A stretch of DNA of 64,000 nucleotides from Ignavibacteria bacterium (GTDB taxonomy: Bacteria; Bacteroidota; Ignavibacteria; Tepidaquicellales; Tepidaquicellaceae): assembly GCA_016719565.1 (NCBI GenBank), contig JADJYU010000001.1, forward strand, positions 868,001 to 932,000, given 5' to 3'. The notes beneath the pieces are model-generated. The model made no database searches. It was not told the DNA's origin and was given only the letters and a program-made list of their open reading frames with translations. This document shows, piece after piece, positions 19,545 through 27,097 of the stretch. A program made the translations under genes and the position numbers. Each line of letters starts with the position of its first letter. Position 1 is the first letter of the stretch.

Positions 19545-19593
19545 CTATACATGTTGTCAACTTTATGTATAGTTTTTCCGATTTTCTATACAT
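19545..19593. repeat. Three CTATACAT motifs, two forming an inverted pair
   Basis: CTATACAT at 19545-19552 is inverted as ATGTATAG at 19565-19572, and a third direct copy at 19586-19593 overlaps the stop codon of the Fic gene. The inverted pair encloses GTTGTCAAC. This could be a binding site or weak hairpin at the 3' end of fic; there is no proof of function. Confidence 0.3.
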
Positions 19594-20708
19594 GACCTGG
19601 GTTAATTGTTTTTATAATATCAGTCCTTTGATTCAATTTATTGTTTGTCTTGAAAAGTTCAAACAAAGGTTCATTAATATAAAAATTACTTTTCCCAATT
19701 TTTTGTTTTTTCAAAAAACCTGATTCAACTAATAAATTTAAGTACCTTGTTGCGGTAATTCTTGTAACGGTTAGTTCCTCCTCTACAAATTCAATTTTTG
19801 TATAAGGATGTTTGAAAAGATTGTTCAGCAAATCCTGACTATAAATTTTAGGAAGCTCATTTCGAATTCGAGATTTAAAATCTTGCATTAGTTTTTTAAT
19901 ATTTGCAATTAAATCAATAGTTTCCTTTGCTGTTTGCTGTACTCCATCCAACATGTACAAAACCCATTCTTCCCAATTTCCATTTTCCTCACTTCCTGTA
20001 ATAAACGGTAGTAATCAGCCTTTCGCTGTATAATAAATCGGCTGAGATAAAGAATCGGCAAATCAAGAAGATCTTGCTGCACTAAAAATAAAATATTAAG
20101 TATCCTGCCAGTTCGACAATTACCGTCATAAAAAGGATGAATTGTCTCAAACTGAAAATGAAGTAAAGCCATTTTAGTTAAAGGATCCAAATCACTCATC
20201 TTTGGATTATTTATAAATTTTTCAAGATTGTTCATCAGTTTTAAAATAGTTGAATAATCCTGCGGGGGAGTAAAAACAGTTTCACCTGTAAATTCATTCT
20301 TGAGTACAGTTCCGGGAACTCTCCTGTATCCGGCATCATTTTGCTCCAGGGTTTTTTGAATTTCAAGAATATGATTTTGTGTAATGAGCTTTTGATTTCT
20401 CACTAACTGAAATCCAAGTTTTAATGCATCTGCATACCGGCTGACTTCCTTTGCGGATGCATTGACAAATAAATTCTCAAATAATATAGATTTATAGAGT
20501 TCATCATGAGTAGTGATTATATTTTCAATTGCAGAGCTATCTTTTGCTTCCTGTAATGCGAGAGTATTAATTAAAATAATCTCATTGGAATAGTAGCTGA
20601 TTTTCCTTTTAGCTCCGCTAGATATCTGTGAGCAGATGCTAATCTTTTCAGAATTGCCTTGGTCTCAAGATCAGTATCGGGCGGTAAAAGACTAACTTCA
20701 TTTTTCAT
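19586..20708 (-). pseudogene. Fic/DOC-family protein with C-terminal winged helix, broken by two frameshifts
   Basis: Three leftward frames add up to one class II-like Fic protein of about 375 residues. Frame 1 starts at the ATG at 20708 (MKNEVSLLPPDTDLETKA...) and drops out at about 20586, where CCAATGAG would need one more A. Frame 2 runs through the DSSAIENI inhibitory-type motif ([S/T]xxxE[G/N]) and the Fic core HPFYDGNCRTGR. It drops out again near 19988, where one missing G explains the shift. Frame 3 (NWEEWVLYMLDGVQ...) carries a winged-helix region to the TAG at 19586. Fic enzymes AMPylate target proteins. The core motif has Cys where the consensus HPFx(D/E)GNGRxxR has Gly, which could weaken activity. 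Both indels are in homopolymers, so decay and sequencing error are both possible. Confidence 0.85.
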
Positions 20709-20709
20709 G

Positions 20710-20904
20710 TTAAATTGTCATAATTTTGATTTTCATGATTATCGTTATTTTAAAATCCATGTATCCTTCTTTCAGGGTGATCCTTGATTCAAGCAACTCA
20801 TGGTTCAGACTATTTAGATCTTTATAATTATGTACTATTTTTTTGTATTCCATATTTTTCAATATGGCTAAAGATTTTTGAATATAATAATTCAAACATT
20901 CCAT
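20710..20904 (-). CDS. Small hypothetical protein upstream of fic
   Basis: A 64-codon leftward frame ending one base before the fic start. Residues 1-50 look protein-like (alternating charged and hydrophobic, no low complexity), but the last 14 (FKITIIMKIKIMTI) look like out-of-frame AT-rich sequence. It may be the N-terminus of a longer gene broken by another indel, or not a gene at all. Position suggests a partner of fic, but no antitoxin motif is visible and I do not recognise the family. Confidence 0.3.
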   Translation of the reverse strand: MECLNYYIQKSLAILKNMEYKKIVHNYKDLNSLNHELLESRITLKEGYMDFKITIIMKIKIMTI

Positions 20905-21042
20905 TTCTATTTGAAAAACCAGTATTGTAAAAATGGTCTGAACCCGAATTTATTAATAGGTTCACATCATGTAATCCCCGAATCAGGCAAACAAAGGTTC
21001 AGAACATTTCATATAACAGTTTTATAAAAGTTTTAGATTTAC

Positions 21043-21050
21043 TATTTTTG
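21043..21050 (+). promoter_or_regulatory. Possible -7 box (TAnnTTTG) upstream of comEA-like operon
   Basis: TATTTTTG lies 33 bp before the ATG at 21083, ahead of the comEA/pilM-like/rsmD/coaD operon. There is no clear -33 element, so this is a weak call. Confidence 0.25.
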
Positions 21051-21082
21051 AAAGGTGTTTATGAATATTAAAAATTTTATGT

Positions 21083-21643
21083 ATGATTATGAAAGATACT
21101 GTGAAGGTTGTAAAGGATTTTGTTAAAGTTTTATCAGGCGGTGTTGCCAGATCTGTTTCTTTTACTAAGAGCGAGATAAGGGTAATTGTGTTTATTTCCA
21201 TTGCGGTTACGGCGGGCTTTTCCGTGAAATATTACAAATTCCTTTCTGAAGAAAGCGTTAATACACCTTATGATTTTTCGCACTCCGACAGTGTGTTCAG
21301 AGAAAAATCTCTGAAAATTTATGCGGGAAATAAACAGGAAAACCGGCAGGATATAGCGGATGAAAATAGCGTTTATAAAATGCTTGAAGCTTCAGATGAT
21401 TCGGTCAAACGAAAAGAAAAATTGTCAGCCGATAATGAACCTCCTGATTTTACAGTTGATCTTAATACTGCGGGAATAGAGGAACTTACAGAGCTGCCCG
21501 GCGTTGGCGAATCGATTGCAGCGAAAATTATCTCTTACAGGGATGCAAACAAGCGTTTTAAAAATATAAATGAGCTGATGAAAGTAAAAGGTATCGGTCA
21601 GAAAAAATTTGAGAAAATGAAAAAGTATTTAAAAGCAGATTAA
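21083..21643 (+). CDS. ComEA-like helix-hairpin-helix DNA-binding protein
   Basis: A 186-residue protein with one N-terminal membrane helix (about 28-43), a charged linker, and a C-terminal pair of helix-hairpin-helix motifs: VDLNTAGIEELTELPGVG at about 128-145, and INELMKVKGIGQKKFEKM near the end. This is the ComEA architecture: a membrane-tethered periplasmic DNA receptor for natural transformation. Bacterial ComEA-like proteins also occur in species with no known competence. The next gene starts 10 bp later and looks like a PilM-type actin-fold protein, which would fit a DNA-uptake/pilus link. Start could be 21083 or the second Met at 21089. Confidence 0.85.
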   Translation: MIMKDTVKVVKDFVKVLSGGVARSVSFTKSEIRVIVFISIAVTAGFSVKYYKFLSEESVNTPYDFSHSDSVFREKSLKIYAGNKQENRQDIADENSVYKMLEASDDSVKRKEKLSADNEPPDFTVDLNTAGIEELTELPGVGESIAAKIISYRDANKRFKNINELMKVKGIGQKKFEKMKKYLKAD

Positions 21644-21653
21644 TTGATACGGG

Positions 21654-22535
21654 TTGAAAAATATTAATTTAGGTTTTTGCGGGAATAATCTGAGAATTAT
21701 GGAACTCTCCGAAACAGGAGAAGTCAGCAGACTTGAAGAGGTTACATTGAGTTTTAATTTAGAGAATGACAAGCTTCTAAAAAAAAACAAAAAGGAATAT
21801 CTCGAAGAGTTTTCTGAGATAATGCATGACATAACCGATGCAAGCCTGGAGCCCGTTGAAGCGAATATTCTTCTCGATACAGGCCTGGCGTTTCTTAATA
21901 TCATTCCCGTTGATTTCAGCGAAAAAAATTCGAATATAAATTCCCATATTCTCCGCGATCTTTCAAATTATTTTCCCGATTCTCAGAAGGATTTCAATCT
22001 GAAATGCATTCGGCTGAATCATCATACGGTAAGCGAAAGTATTGATGAAGTGCTGATGATAGCCGTCAGTAAAATTAAAACTGAATTTCTGAAAAGCATA
22101 TGCAACAGCTGCAACATCATTATAAAAAAAATTGAAATAGATCAGTTTGCCGTTGAAAAGTATATACGGATCAAAAAGAAACCGGCAAAAGCTTTTCTGA
22201 TCATCGGATATAGAAACAACAGGCTTGATTTCAGTCTGATCCTCAACGGGGTTTTAAAGTATTATAACTTTGAGATCACCGAAAGAAATAATTTCAAACT
22301 CTCGTTGCTGCGGCAGCTTAATTTTTTCACCGGAAATTTCGGCAGCATGAAAATAAGTGACATCAGCATTTATGGTGAAGAGAAGATCACCGAACTGAAT
22401 GATTTTCTGAAAGAATGTATCAGAAGCATCCCCGGTCTGGGAATAAATGTGGATCTTCTTTATGACACCGGAATTCATGAAAGCAAATACGCGCCGCTGT
22501 ACGGTCTTGCCGTAAGCAGCGGCAATCCGGCATGA
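21654..22535 (+). CDS. Putative PilM/actin-fold-like protein, function unassigned
   Basis: A 293-residue soluble protein beginning at TTG (21654). It opens with a short strand-turn-strand NINLGFCGNNLRIMEL like the first phosphate loop of PilM/FtsA proteins. Later it has EANILLDTGLAFLNIIP, an alternating segment with VLMIAVSK, and a second strand pair AFLIIGYRNNRLDFSLILNG. These echo the two-subdomain actin fold, and the final segment resembles the GLA(V/L) end of PilM. I do not see intact nucleotide-binding glycines, so this is a fold-level guess. It sits between comEA-like and rsmD genes, sharing a 4-bp ATGA overlap with the latter. Confidence 0.6.
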   Translation: MKNINLGFCGNNLRIMELSETGEVSRLEEVTLSFNLENDKLLKKNKKEYLEEFSEIMHDITDASLEPVEANILLDTGLAFLNIIPVDFSEKNSNINSHILRDLSNYFPDSQKDFNLKCIRLNHHTVSESIDEVLMIAVSKIKTEFLKSICNSCNIIIKKIEIDQFAVEKYIRIKKKPAKAFLIIGYRNNRLDFSLILNGVLKYYNFEITERNNFKLSLLRQLNFFTGNFGSMKISDISIYGEEKITELNDFLKECIRSIPGLGINVDLLYDTGIHESKYAPLYGLAVSSGNPA

Positions 22536-23062
22536 GAATTATTTCAGGTATTTACAAAGGCAGAAAACTTATTTCTCCTGAAACGAAAAAAGTAAGACCG
22601 ACCTCTGACAGAGCTAAGGAAACCCTGTTTAATATACTGAATAACATTATAGACTTTGAAGGAATGAACTGTCTCGATCTCTTCTGCGGATCGGGAGCTC
22701 TCGGTCTTGAAGCTGTCTCACGCGGCGCGAATAAATGCGTTTTTGCTGACAGGGATGTCAGTGTCGTCTTAAAAAATATTGCAGTCTTAAATGCTGAAGA
22801 GAAATGTATTACTTTCAAAGGCGATGCCGTAAATTACATCACTTCCGTAAGTGAAAAGTTTGATCTGATATTCTGCGATCCGCCTTATGACTTTGATAAA
22901 TATGAAGAGGTTATCACCGCAGCTTCCAACGCCGGTTCGTTCCTTGCTCTTGAGCATTCGGAAAAGTTTGTACTTAATAAAGAATTTGAAAAATTTCTAA
23001 CGAGAAAAAATAAAACAGGCAGCGTGAATTTTTCCCTGCTGGATTTTAATTTAAACGAATGA
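22532..23062 (+). CDS. rsmD: 16S rRNA (guanine-966-N2)-methyltransferase RsmD
   Basis: A 176-residue RNA methyltransferase with the full RsmD pattern: MRIISGIYKGRKL at the N-terminus, the VRPTSDRAKETLFNIL segment, SAM motif CLDLFCGSGALGLEA, a VFADRD acidic loop, and the catalytic DPPY in FCDPPYDFDKYEE. It methylates G966 of 16S rRNA during small-subunit assembly. It overlaps both neighbours by 4 bp (ATGA), with coaD downstream. The rsmD-coaD pair is one of the most conserved bacterial gene pairs, which supports both calls. Confidence 0.96.
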   Translation: MRIISGIYKGRKLISPETKKVRPTSDRAKETLFNILNNIIDFEGMNCLDLFCGSGALGLEAVSRGANKCVFADRDVSVVLKNIAVLNAEEKCITFKGDAVNYITSVSEKFDLIFCDPPYDFDKYEEVITAASNAGSFLALEHSEKFVLNKEFEKFLTRKNKTGSVNFSLLDFNLNE

Positions 23063-23544
23063 AAAAAATCATTGCGATCTATCCCGGTACTTTTGATCCT
23101 GTTACTAACGGACATCTTGATATCATAGAAAGGGCTTCGGAGTTGTTTAATGAAGTCGTTGTGTCAATAGCAGTGAATCAGAATAAGATACCGATGTTTG
23201 AAAAAGAAGAAAGACTTGATATGCTTGAAAACGTTACCCGCCATCTTAACAATGTGAAAGTTGATTCATTCGAAGGGCTGCTGGTTTGGTATGCGGAAAA
23301 AATGAATGCGAATGTTATGATAAGAGGTCTGCGGGCTGTATCCGATTTTGAATATGAATTTCAGATGTCACTGACGAATAAAAAACTGAATCCGGAGATC
23401 AATACAATTTTTATGATGCCGAATGAAAAATATACTTATCTGAATTCATCGCTGGTAAGAGAGCTTGCATCTTATAATGCAAACGTAGAGGAGTTTATCC
23501 CGCCTTATGTCATGAAAAAACTTAAAGATAAATTCGGTTACTGA
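23059..23544 (+). CDS. coaD: Phosphopantetheine adenylyltransferase
   Basis: A 161-residue enzyme that makes dephospho-CoA from 4'-phosphopantetheine and ATP, the penultimate step of coenzyme A synthesis. It carries the nucleotidyltransferase motif YPGTFDPVTNGHLDII (T-x-G-H) near the N-terminus and RGLRAVSDFEYEFQM, NTIFMMP and the (S/T)S-x-VRE element (NSSLVRE) further on. The stop codon is only 2 bp from the stop of the convergent thioredoxin-fold gene. Confidence 0.97.
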   Translation: MKKIIAIYPGTFDPVTNGHLDIIERASELFNEVVVSIAVNQNKIPMFEKEERLDMLENVTRHLNNVKVDSFEGLLVWYAEKMNANVMIRGLRAVSDFEYEFQMSLTNKKLNPEINTIFMMPNEKYTYLNSSLVRELASYNANVEEFIPPYVMKKLKDKFGY

Positions 23545-23546
23545 TA

Positions 23547-24044
23547 TCAGTTCGTGAATATTGTTGAAAGATCTGTACTTTTGTATTTCCCGTTCTTAAA
23601 AAAATCTATCATTTCTACAAAATCATCCGCGCTTATAAATCCTGAAATATTAATAACTTCATCACCGTTGTATTTAAATTTAATAATGCTTCCGTCCGAA
23701 TTCATAAATGAAAACGATGGGTAGCCAGTTCCTCCGAATAATGAAGCGAGCTCTGCTGCAGAATAGGATTTTCCGTTGTATGTATAATTACCGCCCTGAT
23801 CTATGTTTAATTTAATGAAGACCAATCCGCTCAAAGCGGATTTTACGCTTTCGGCTGACAGCACTTCCGAATCCATTTTTTTTGACCAGTTGTTATTTTC
23901 CGGAAATATATCAATCAATATAATCTTACCGCTTGATTTAGCTTCCTTTATTCCCGTGTCGAAACCGACGGAGTTTTGGGATCTGGCGGTAGTGAAAGCT
24001 GTTAAAATAAATAATACAGCCGCTAATAATTTTATTGTTTTCAT
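23547..24044 (-). CDS. Secreted thioredoxin-fold protein lacking the CxxC pair
   Basis: The best start is the ATG at 24044 (MKTIKLLAAVLFIL...), because this gives a signal peptide ending ARSQ; a further upstream ATG at 24077 would bury it. The mature protein of about 143 residues has the layout of thioredoxin_7/DUF255-like domains: helix, IILIDIFPENNNWSKKMDSEV, KLNIDQGG, and the cis-proline segment GGTGYPSFSFM. In active relatives the turn is WCxxCKKMD; here it reads N-N-W-S-K-K-M-D, so both cysteines are gone. It should not be a disulphide oxidoreductase and may be a binding or chaperone-like derivative. It converges on coaD. Confidence 0.8.
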   Translation of the reverse strand: MKTIKLLAAVLFILTAFTTARSQNSVGFDTGIKEAKSSGKIILIDIFPENNNWSKKMDSEVLSAESVKSALSGLVFIKLNIDQGGNYTYNGKSYSAAELASLFGGTGYPSFSFMNSDGSIIKFKYNGDEVINISGFISADDFVEMIDFFKNGKYKSTDLSTIFTN

Positions 24045-24271
24045 TTTAATTAAGTTTTTACTGCATTCATTGAACACTAAAAAATACTAAATGTTTCCTG
24101 TAAATTCAAACTTAAAGTAAATTAAAATTTAAAGAATTAATTTTCAGTTTACATGAATAAAAGTGCTTTTGAATCTGTAATAATCATCTAATTTGATTTT
24201 AAATATCTATCAAAGCAAATTAGATTATACAATTAACAAAAGAAGAGGTGATGAATTTGATTCTTACTCAT

Positions 24272-24540
24272 CTATTTGGGGAAGTATCTATATATTTCTT
24301 TTCGGTGAAGAATTCTTACAAATTCGATTTTAGTTTTCTCTATTATTACACCGATCCTGTAATCTTTTATTTTAATTCTATAATACGTATTGTGACCCTG
24401 CAGTTTTTTTAGATGGAGTATTTCGTTTTTATTCGATGCTTTTTGAGTAATCTCTATACAATCGGCTACAAGATTTAATATTTTTTTATCTTTTATCTTG
24501 TCAGTATCTTTTCAAATGATCTGTTAATATTGAGGATCAT
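24272..24540 (-). pseudogene. RelE/ParE-type toxin, frameshifted near its N-terminus
   Basis: The ATG at 24540 overlaps the antitoxin stop (ATGA), the classic arrangement. The frame reads MILNINRSFEK, then meets a stop unless one A is added to the AAAA run matching 24509-24512. With it, about 90 residues follow: DTDKIKDKKILNLV..., HLKKLQGHNTYYRIKIKDYRIGVI and VRILHRKEIYRYFPK. The LxG...YRI+.GDYRIG-like core and the HR+EIY end are typical RelE-superfamily mRNA interferase elements. The frame ends at a TAG at 24272. Loss by a homopolymer indel may be real inactivation or a sequencing error. Confidence 0.78.
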
Positions 24541-24734
24541 TTTCTAAGTTTGCTGATATATTTCTTTGTATCAACATATTCTCTTGTCCTTCCGGTTTTA
24601 ATTGCATGTGAAAGTCCTATCTCTTCGATTTCAGATTCACTCAAGATCTTTGTATCAACTCCGATTTTTTTAGCAAGATCGGTAAGTAGTTTAATATCTG
24701 ATTTTGATTTGCTGTTTAATATTACTGTCTGCAT
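24537..24734 (-). CDS. Antitoxin of the adjacent RelE-type toxin
   Basis: A 65-residue protein upstream of, and overlapping by 4 bp, the RelE-like toxin. It has the usual small-antitoxin pattern: an N-terminal strand MQTVILNSKS, a helical middle (LLTDLAKKIGVDTKIL) and a charged C-terminal tail ending YISKLRK that would wrap the toxin. The N-terminal half should dimerise; no separate HTH is obvious. It is probably autoregulated with the toxin. Family assignment is from size, position and composition. Confidence 0.7.
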   Translation of the reverse strand: MQTVILNSKSKSDIKLLTDLAKKIGVDTKILSESEIEEIGLSHAIKTGRTREYVDTKKYISKLRK

Positions 24735-24980
24735 AATAATTTTATTCTTAATTTTATTTCAGGCTTATCATAAAATACTTTTTATGTAATCCAATATTTA
24801 TTTAAAAATATAACTATTTGAATGTAATCAAAATTCTAAAAATTATCATAATTGATCTTGATCCAATTCTCTAAATTATAATAGAGAATTAAAAAAACTC
24901 ATATCAGCTGAGTATTTAACTTTATACTTCGATGTAAAGCAATTGAATTAATTCCAAATATCAATGAAGAGCTTAAGAAA

Positions 24981-25295
24981 CTAAAGATCCCCAACTGTAA
25001 TAAATAAAAGTACCATAAAAGCAATTAGCAAAGTTATTATAAAGTTTATTAAACACAAAAATATTTTTATGTAATTTATTTTGGTTTTTTTGGTGAAAAT
25101 CTGAATGAAGTAATTTATATCAAGAATTAAAAATATTATGCAGAGAATCAAAATAAAATATGATTCAAACAAACGAGGTAATTTTAGATCTATCATCTGA
25201 TAGCCTAACAAAGCCAAAATTAGATATAAGTTAAAAATAAATTGAAGAACTATTAATACATTACTCTTATTAACTCGCTTGATAGATTGTTTCAT
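24981..25295 (-). CDS. Small hypothetical membrane protein
   Basis: A 104-residue protein with three clear hydrophobic segments (about 13-35, 46-69 and 77-100) separated by short Lys-rich loops. The arrangement is sensible for a membrane protein and the ORF is intact, but the region is very AT-rich and I recognise no family. The flanking 200-250 bp on each side contain no other gene. Confidence 0.5.
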   Translation of the reverse strand: MKQSIKRVNKSNVLIVLQFIFNLYLILALLGYQMIDLKLPRLFESYFILILCIIFLILDINYFIQIFTKKTKINYIKIFLCLINFIITLLIAFMVLLFITVGDL

Positions 25296-25504
25296 TTTAA
25301 AATTAAATTGCTTTTCCCGTATGAATCTTAATTTTTTCTCCTAGTTTCTAATCCCCCCATTTTGAAACCACAGGTTAAAAACTTTTATCTGTTTCTCATC
25401 TCTTAATGTGTTGTAGAACACCGTAACCATAGGGAGATTGGGTACTAGGATTTGAAAATGGAAGAATTAGATTGAGAAAAAATATCTTTATATTTATTTC
25501 CAGT

Positions 25505-26338
25505 TCAGTCCAGATTCTGAAGTATCCCCTGCGAAAGTAAAATGAGTATTAGTATCCCAAGAGCTATTCTGTAAATAACAAAGATCATCGTGCTTCTTTT
25601 CTTCAGATAGTTTATCAGGAAGGCGATTGCAAGATAGCCGGATATTAATGATACAATGGTTGCAATTATCAGGCTGAGTAAATTCTCATTAAGAAGCTCA
25701 TGTCTTTCTTTAAAAAGTTCATATAAACCGCTGAGCCCGATGGCGGGAATGCTGAGCAGAAAGGAATATCTGGCTGAAGCTTCACGCGTCAGTCCCGTGA
25801 AAAGTCCTGCTGTGATAGTAACGCCGCTTCTTGAACTTCCCGGTATCAGCGCAAGCGCCTGCGCGCAGCCGATCATTATGCCGTCTTTTAAAGTCATATT
25901 TTCCATGCTCTTGTTTTGCTTTCCTGTCCGCTCCGCAATGAAGAGAATTACGGCAAGGATTATCAGCGCAAAGCTAATTACATAAAGTCCTCTGGCGTCA
26001 CCTTCTATAAATCCTTTAAGCAATAGCCCGGCGACGGAGATCGGGATTGTGCCGGCTATGATAAATATAAAGATCTTCGAATCCATATTTGAAAACAGAT
26101 CCCTTTGCTTTACAGCTTTCAGAAATCCCGAGGTGATCTGAGAAATGTCATTGCGGAAATATATCAGCGTCGCAGCAAGCGTGCCGAGCTGTATCACTGC
26201 GCTGTATGCAGCTCCGATGTCTTTCCAGCCAAGAAGCGCCGGGATGACTCTCAGATGCGCGGTGCTGCTTATGGGAATGAATTCCGTCGCTCCCTGAATA
26301 ATCCCGAGAATTACCGCTTTATAAATTTCTTCTATCAT
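25505..26338 (-). CDS. uppP: Undecaprenyl-diphosphatase UppP (BacA)
   Basis: A 277-residue membrane enzyme that dephosphorylates undecaprenyl pyrophosphate to regenerate the lipid carrier of peptidoglycan and surface glycans; it also gives bacitracin resistance. Both family signatures are present: the N-terminal GIIQGATEFIPISSTAHL (Glu-rich motif) and LIPGSSRSGVTI in the middle, each in a membrane-embedded loop. About eight hydrophobic helices are visible. The preceding gene ends 9 bp upstream, so it is probably the last cistron of the leftward dnaN-to-uppP run. Confidence 0.97.
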   Translation of the reverse strand: MIEEIYKAVILGIIQGATEFIPISSTAHLRVIPALLGWKDIGAAYSAVIQLGTLAATLIYFRNDISQITSGFLKAVKQRDLFSNMDSKIFIFIIAGTIPISVAGLLLKGFIEGDARGLYVISFALIILAVILFIAERTGKQNKSMENMTLKDGIMIGCAQALALIPGSSRSGVTITAGLFTGLTREASARYSFLLSIPAIGLSGLYELFKERHELLNENLLSLIIATIVSLISGYLAIAFLINYLKKRSTMIFVIYRIALGILILILLSQGILQNLD

Positions 26339-26347
26339 ATTAGGTCA

Positions 26348-27079
26348 TTAAAAAAAATACAATTCCAGACCGAGTTTTACGCCCATCCCGAAACTGCTGA
26401 GATTTATATTGCTGTTCTGTGGTCCTTTGAGATATGTGCCGCCGGAATTTTTAAGATCCGACATAAAACTTTTCATTAAAAATCCGCTGAGATATGTCGA
26501 AGAGTTTTTACCGAGCTGCGCATTGAATACCATTTCAAACTTTACTGCAGGACCGGAAGATTTGTAATCACTCTCCGCGGTAATATAAGTCCTTGTGAAG
26601 TCTGAAAAATTATATCCACCTCCCAGACCGATTTTAAAATAACTGTGCTTCTGCGGGATAAGATAGTTCAGAGTCAGCATCGGTTGATGCATGTAATACG
26701 AGTACTGGTAATTCGGGCTGTAAGGTACGTTGATAGTTTTTATGGTGTAAGAATATTCTCCCTTTACTGAAAAGTCATTCAGGATCTGTCTCTCCGCGCT
26801 GCCGAAAAAAAATATCCCGCTTGTGAAGTTTGGAATTTTCTCGTCATTGGGGATCTGCGAATAATCAATTACATCAAACTCAATATATTCCAGTAGTGAC
26901 GGATTGTCAGAATAACTGATCCCCATTCCGAAAGAAAATGACGTAAAGAAATTTTTCTTACTCTGACTGCTGAAAGACGCCAGCGCTGAATCTCCGGCAG
27001 CAAACGCTTCGCTTCCGGAAATTATGAACAGAATAAATACAAAGAACTGTCTTATCTTATTTGAATTTAACTTCATCAA
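26348..27079 (-). CDS. Outer-membrane beta-barrel protein
   Basis: A 243-residue protein with a signal peptide ending EAFAAG, followed by alternating strands with aromatic girdles (SFGMGISYSDN, VKGEYSYTIKTI, YFKIGLGGGYNFSDF, VKFEMVFNAQLG) and a terminal strand MGVKLGLELYFF ending in aromatic residues, the BAM recognition pattern. This is an eight-stranded-type barrel of unknown role. It lies between gyrB (19 bp upstream) and uppP (9 bp downstream) and is probably co-transcribed. Confidence 0.8.
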   Translation of the reverse strand: MMKLNSNKIRQFFVFILFIISGSEAFAAGDSALASFSSQSKKNFFTSFSFGMGISYSDNPSLLEYIEFDVIDYSQIPNDEKIPNFTSGIFFFGSAERQILNDFSVKGEYSYTIKTINVPYSPNYQYSYYMHQPMLTLNYLIPQKHSYFKIGLGGGYNFSDFTRTYITAESDYKSSGPAVKFEMVFNAQLGKNSSTYLSGFLMKSFMSDLKNSGGTYLKGPQNSNINLSSFGMGVKLGLELYFF

Positions 27080-27097
27080 ATAATCCGGAAAATTTCA

